Position numbers and translations under genes: made by a program
Part shown: in pieces, positions 59,085 to 64,000 of the stretch
How positions within the stretch are numbered: the stretch's first letter is position 1
How the letters are laid out: each line of letters begins with the position of its first letter
Source of the DNA: Allium sativum
Lineage: Eukaryota; Streptophyta; Magnoliopsida; Asparagales; Amaryllidaceae
Direction: 5' to 3'
Assembly (NCBI GenBank): GCA_030737875.1
Contig: CM060922.1
Location: forward strand, 300,939,456 to 301,003,455
Length of the DNA: 64,000 nt
The notes under the pieces: generated by a model
Database searches by the model: none
What the model was told of the DNA's origin: nothing
What the model saw: only the letters and a program-made list of their open reading frames with translations

Positions 59085-59156
59085 ACATACAAGCGGGGCC
59101 GAATGACACAAGTAATGAATACATACAAGCGAGGTCGAATGACACAAGTAATAAAT
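59085..59156 (+). repeat. 36-bp tandem duplication
   Basis: ACATACAAGCG-G-CGAATGACACAAGTAAT units at 59085-59120 and 59121-59156, with a few differences. Confidence 0.9.
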
Positions 59157-59567
59157 ACATGCGAGTTAGGGATCCGATCGAACGAGGAAGGTAGTGGGTA
59201 CAACTCGTAGGGGTAGGAGCAAAAGGGGGCACCTACGATAGCAGCTAGGAGTACACGAAACTACCATTATCATGATTAGTAAAAGGGATCAACTTTTAGT
59301 AGGGGACTAGTAAGGGTGTGGTGTAACTAGTAATGATATGGTGTTACTAGAATTAGTGCAGTGCAGTAATTATCCTGTAGTGATTAGAAGCGCAATCAAC
59401 GTTATATCTTGTTCATGTTGTCTACTTCGTCATGCCTGTTTATTCTACAGTCATTTCTTGCTTTTCAGTTTATGTTATTATCCAGTTACTTTAATGATTA
59501 TATTGTTAAAGTCACTGGACTCACTAGACTTATGTCTGACCTAGTTTGTTTCGCCTCTTTTCTTCTG

Positions 59568-59582
59568 CCCCCCCCCCCCCCC
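59568..59582 (+). repeat. Poly-C run of 15
   Basis: Fifteen consecutive C after CTTCTG in the solo LTR, unusual for such AT-rich DNA. Confidence 0.9.
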
Positions 59583-59932
59583 AGGTTCTTAGGGAGGAAA
59601 TACTCAAGCTTAGTTTAGATATCTCTTTCTTCCAGCTTGAAGTTGAAAGGTGTATTACTTAGCTTTGATTCTGCGTATGGCATTTTTCTGTTGGGCATTA
59701 TGGCTTTAAAATTATGTACTCTGAAGGTTTTGTACAAGACTGATATTATGTACTTGATTTTGGTATTTGGAAATGTAATCGAACTTATTTTTGTTTCCGC
59801 TACAATAAAATTACAAAATTTTCAAGTACTACATTTTGTGTCTTGTAACATTCCGTTCTGTTTACTTATAATGCTCCACGAAACTTAATGCATTCCTTTT
59901 GTGAGTGACATTAATGGACATGGGGTGTTACA

Positions 59933-62857
59933 CTAAATAAAAATACATATAAATCTAGCAGTATGCTTGCATCTCATGCTCTACATATATTGTATACAAT
60001 CAAAACCACAGGCGCTTATTGGGTATTGGATTTTGACTATGACAAGGTATGGGACCACCTTCCGATAGTGTATCTCTAGAGAGGAATACACTAGGCTCAA
60101 GAAGAACGTCTTGCAACCCGGCCCATACGTGACCGACCACTCATTTCTCTTGAGTGTATCGAATATATTGTCACCTACGGTTGGATCCAACATAACCGTT
60201 CCCGGGAGATACAGAAGCGAAAAGAAGTAACAAAATTGAATATTCTTTAGATGTTGACAATACACCCTAATGGTTGCGACCCACATAGCCATGTTGCCTG
60301 CCCGATTTTCGCCATTTCCTGGTTGTGAGGCTTGAGGTTTAAAATTACGTTTTCAGATCATTTGGCCATCATTCACTTTGAATGCCACATCTTCAAATCC
60401 TCTAGATATCACTAATTGACGTCCACAAAAATATTCTAGTGTTAAGCTAAGAGAAGTGCCCTTCTCCACTATCAACCAATATACGTTTGAGGAAATCAAT
60501 GTACGTGGTCCTTTGGAAATACTCCGCCAAACATTCGTCCATACAAGTTGTCCAGGGACTGGAAAAACCGAAGGAAATCTCCTACCGCATCCTAGAATCA
60601 CCCTATAGATCAGTAGGGAGTAGTCCTTGCAATCCGTCGATTTCAGTCACGATAGGATCACTATTAGAATATCTCTGGGCACGACTCCAGAGACCCCGAC
60701 AAGTAGTCCTTCCGCTTTTGAAGATCTACGGTCTTTACTATTCCATCTTCAATCAGCATCTTCCACGTTTATGTGTTAGTTGGTTCGGAATGGTTTTCGA
60801 ATATATTCAGTCGCGGTCTTTCTGTACCAATAATCGTATTAGACCAGATTTGATAGTTGGTTATTTAAGTATCAAATAAAATAACCATTCAACCATAAAA
60901 GAAAATTGAATTCATTGATTTAATATCCATTACCAATTTAGCCTCTTTTTGATTAACCATTCATTATTTCAAAACTTCTCCATTTTTCCAATAAATGAAA
61001 TTCTTATTTTCTCTTCTTATATTTATATATAAGAATATTCAAAAGCCCTTTCATTTTAAAATCCTTTTAAGCACGTATTTCTCATTCCGGTCATTAGTCT
61101 CTAACCGTAAACTAGTAAGAGAATAATTCCCTAAGTATCAACCCCGAAGGTCGAAACCAACATCAGATCAACACTTAGAAAACCTTTCAACTCACCAATC
61201 TCCAGTTAGTTCCTAATTTCCCTTAACTTCATTTCTAAATTTTCAATATTAATTACCACTTTTATATGAGATGTTTATCTCAAATTTATGACCATTCAAA
61301 TATTTAACTAAAAATAATATTTACAAAATATTTCTACAATTGTTATACAATATTCCTTTACGGATTTGATTTGCAAAACATTTACTAAATATTTATTTCT
61401 AAACTACAACAGGATTTTCTTATAGTGATATACTTTCATTATCCAATTCCATTTCATTTTAATCTTCATAAACCAAGTCCTATATTAAATCTTTATTCCA
61501 TAAATAATTTTTATAAACATTTATATATGTTTAAAACTTCATTCCACTCTATTTATAACTTCTATTCTACAATATCTGTATTTACCTATCATTTGCAAAT
61601 TGTAATAATATTTACTATTTAAAAACCATATGTAATTTTTTTAATATAATCTATATTATATTATTCAATTTAATTCTAACTTAATTCAATTAGAATTTAA
61701 TATTTCAAAAACCCTTTATAAATTTCTATTCTTCACAACAGTTACTTTATTCTCATTATTCACCTTAATCGTGAATAATAGTTTCAATACATATCATACT
61801 AGACTTGATTTCATAAATCAGATTTCAAGTTTTCAATCCCATTATAACTTCTGATTATAGAGTTATAAAATATTCTTCTTTATATTTCCCTTTCAATTGG
61901 AAAATCCAAATCTATTGAAGTTATTGGTTTCAAACCGGTTTCTATCTTCCTTCACAATTCACATTCAAAATATACATTTTTTCCCAAATTATCTAATGTT
62001 AGTTATAAAATTAAGTCATCTTATTTGTTAAAATAAATCTTTGTCGTCCAATTCTATTTATAATTTAGTTACTAGATAAATATTCCATTTGAAAATAAAA
62101 TTCCCTTTGCAATTGGAACATCCCACTTATTGAAAATATTAGTTTAAAACACATTTCCACTTTCTTTTCCCAATCCATGCTCAAATTGTTTCTTTCTGAA
62201 CTACTCCAGTTTTCACTTCTTATAATTGTCACTTATAAAATCGCCTCCTTATATTATCTGTTTAAAAAAATGTTTTATTGTGCATTCTATTTAATTTGGA
62301 TTCTAAATAATCATTTCTATTTGAAGTTATATATCTTTTTATAATTCAAATTTCTGTTTTCAACTCAATTGCTTTAACACCTATTCACCTCACCTGTGAA
62401 TAATATTTCTCAACGCAAATCCATACATGATTTATTTAGTTAAGTTCGATTTTATACTTGAAACTTCGAGTTTCAATCTTTTTATAACTTTTAATTGTTG
62501 ATTTATAAAATCTCTTTTATATTCCTTGTAATTGGAAAATCCCAATCTATTTAAACATCAATTTTATATTTGTTTTCTATTTCTTCCCAAATTCACACAC
62601 ACTTTACATTTTTCCTAATTTCTCAAATAATAATAATAATTTCACTTCTTATAATACCACTTATAAAATCGCCTTTTCAAAATTTCTGGTTTAAACAAAT
62701 ATTCAAATTCTATTTAATTTGAATTCTAAATAATCATTTTTATTTGGAAATGAATATTCCCTTTTAAAAATTTAATTTAATTTCAATTTCTATTTTGAAA
62801 TTCATATATTATTATTTAGGATATTTAAAATATCCAAGATCAACCATCAGTGTTACA
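59933..62857 (-). mobile_element. Gypsy-type LTR, minus strand, part 2 (5' end)
   Basis: The plus strand ends CAGTGTTACA (minus-strand start TGTAACACTG). Reversed, 60620-60870 follows the order of words seen in block A at 16330-16790, such as GAAGACCG-AGATCTTCA, GATCG-T and TGGTGGAGAA, so it is a diverged relative of A and B. 61000-62800 is a low-complexity field of AATTGGAAAATCCCA and TTATAA words, as in A near 9600-9900. No target duplication fits the two outer ends. Frames at 60353-60879 and 61425-61622 are not genes. Confidence 0.6.
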
Positions 62858-63999
62858 AACTCATCCAAGTAAACTGTCACGGGTTATAACACATCATATA
62901 ACAGCATATATACAATAAACAAATAAATAAATGTGAGGATGTTAGTCAACTATAATAATAACAGCATATATCCAGCTGGATTCCTCCAACCTGTTTTCCT
63001 GCATCCACGGATGTTAGTCAACAATAATAATACCCATCCTGCTTCGAGGCAGGATATCGTGATATAGAAGGTCATCCACTATATATATTGTGGGGGCGTA
63101 TAGGGAAATCATCCGCTAAGGGTACTGTGGGCATCCGCTAATGGTACCGCGGGATTATCCAATCACCAATATTATTATTATATAATATTATTATATATTA
63201 TTATCACTGTATATCAATCAAGTTATCATCCATCAAGCAATAAAATAAATTTGAACTATTAAAAATTATTCCTAATAATTTAACTGAGTGAGTTTAATTC
63301 ACTTCGATTTTCCATTGCCGAATATCCGATTAAAATTTCATATCGTCTAAGCACCGCATCTACTTCATGGTCTCGAATAAATTTATCGCCTACAATTATT
63401 TTATTCATCGATTAAATATTTATTTTATTTTAAATTAACTATTAACAAATAAATAGATTCCTCTATGTATTTTTAATTTTGTAAAACGTTTACCTGCTGC
63501 TTTGCACTAACTCATTTAACTACGAACGATCTTTAATAGCTTCAAAGTTGCGATCATCCCCATGACTTCCCATCAATTTACTTTGACCTTTCATCGAACA
63601 ACTTACAGACAATTGACATTTCTTTCTTTTTCATAGATGGCACTGTCGACTTCTACAATTATACCACCCAATTCAACTCACCCTCACTGCAATGCTCAAA
63701 CCTCTTTAGACTAAATAACCAGACACTCTACTCCATTTTACAGTCTCATTCACGTCATCCCATTTACCCAAAAACAAAGATCAAACTTTCCCATGCACTG
63801 TCCAAAATCGATCAGACCTCCTACCATCCTTCATCACCATTGCCCCAACATCCGCACTAAACTGGACTGCCAAGCCACTGCCAAGCTTGTTATTCACCAT
63901 CCAAAACAAATCGTACTCGTCACCTTCAACCCAGACATTGTACTGTCCCTCCCAAAACATCAATCGCAGTCCCCAAACATTAGTAATTCGCACCATCAC
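62858..63999. other. Unassigned LTR-like sequence, no supported gene
   Basis: 63060-63170 contains a thrice-repeated CATCCGCTAA/CATCCACTA motif and GGTAC words, with ATGTTAGTCAAC repeated at 62939 and 63010. The minus-strand frame 63781-63999 (tryptophan/glycine-rich, open to the window edge) has no motif I recognise and may be chance or part of something outside. Confidence 0.3.
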
Positions 64000-64000
64000 T

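Larger units (their letters stand above)
56569..59932 (+). mobile_element. Solo gypsy-type LTR (3.36 kb) with 5-bp target duplication
   Basis: Starts TGTAACACCCTG and ends GGGGTGTTACA, with CTAAA on both sides and no internal domain, as left by recombination between two LTRs. It is inserted, in opposite orientation, in the minus-strand LTR 55931-62857. Contents: a perfect GCGGGAAA/TTTCCCGC palindrome, a GTCGAC-rich repeat, several minisatellites and a 15-C run. Small frames (for example 59637-59888) are not supported as genes. Confidence 0.92.

Noticed and set aside
60353..60601. 82-residue minus-strand frame that looks moderately protein-like
   Set aside because: It lies in sequence matching, in diverged form, the non-coding LTR blocks A and B. 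The frame is not kept there.
63781..63999. Open minus-strand frame running to the window edge
   Set aside because: No recognisable motif and no supporting context; it cannot be judged without the neighbouring sequence.

Overview
The window is plant nuclear DNA from a eudicot whose species I cannot name. It is AT-rich and almost entirely transposable-element sequence. Evidence is the plant L1-type LINE with a DUF4283/zinc-knuckle ORF1, long gypsy LTRs that start TGTAACA and end TGTTACA, a copia-type LTR, MITEs and long (TA)n/(TG)n runs. Only one intact, recognisable host gene is present: a 72-residue chloroplast outer envelope protein of the OEP7 type on the minus strand at 42493-42711.

Layout. 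1-9445: remnants of gypsy-type LTRs in both orientations and an old Athila/Tat-like tail. 9446-26480: two collinear direct copies (A and B) of one LTR-derived block. Each carries the same Mutator-like nonautonomous element with a 9-bp target duplication. Copy A alone is split by a full-length but dead L1 LINE (10541-16242) with a 16-bp target-site duplication, so copy B preserves the empty site. Between A and B lie a palindromic MITE and a copia-type LTR that abuts the left end of B. 26500-27300: four MITE-like inverted repeats stitched together by microsatellites. 27300-45420: gene-poor sequence with two tandem duplications (446 bp and 1.09 kb units), two hAT-type MITEs of one family, a decayed RTE-clade LINE, and the OEP7 gene. 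45421-53952: a gypsy-type element with a 3.0-kb 5' LTR, a primer-binding site, a polypurine tract and a truncated 3' LTR, but no coding capacity left. 53956-55740: a probable copia LTR on the minus strand with a 33-bp minisatellite. 55931-62857: a minus-strand gypsy-type LTR interrupted by a complete plus-strand solo LTR (56569-59932) with a CTAAA target duplication. 62858-63999: further unassigned LTR-like sequence.

No cluster of cooperating genes is visible. The interest lies in the nested insertion history, which can be ordered from target duplications and empty sites, and in regular palindromes and minisatellites inside the LTRs. I saw no operon, CRISPR array, rRNA or tRNA gene. Most short open reading frames lie inside repeats and are not genes. 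All homology judgements were made by eye, without alignment software or database search.
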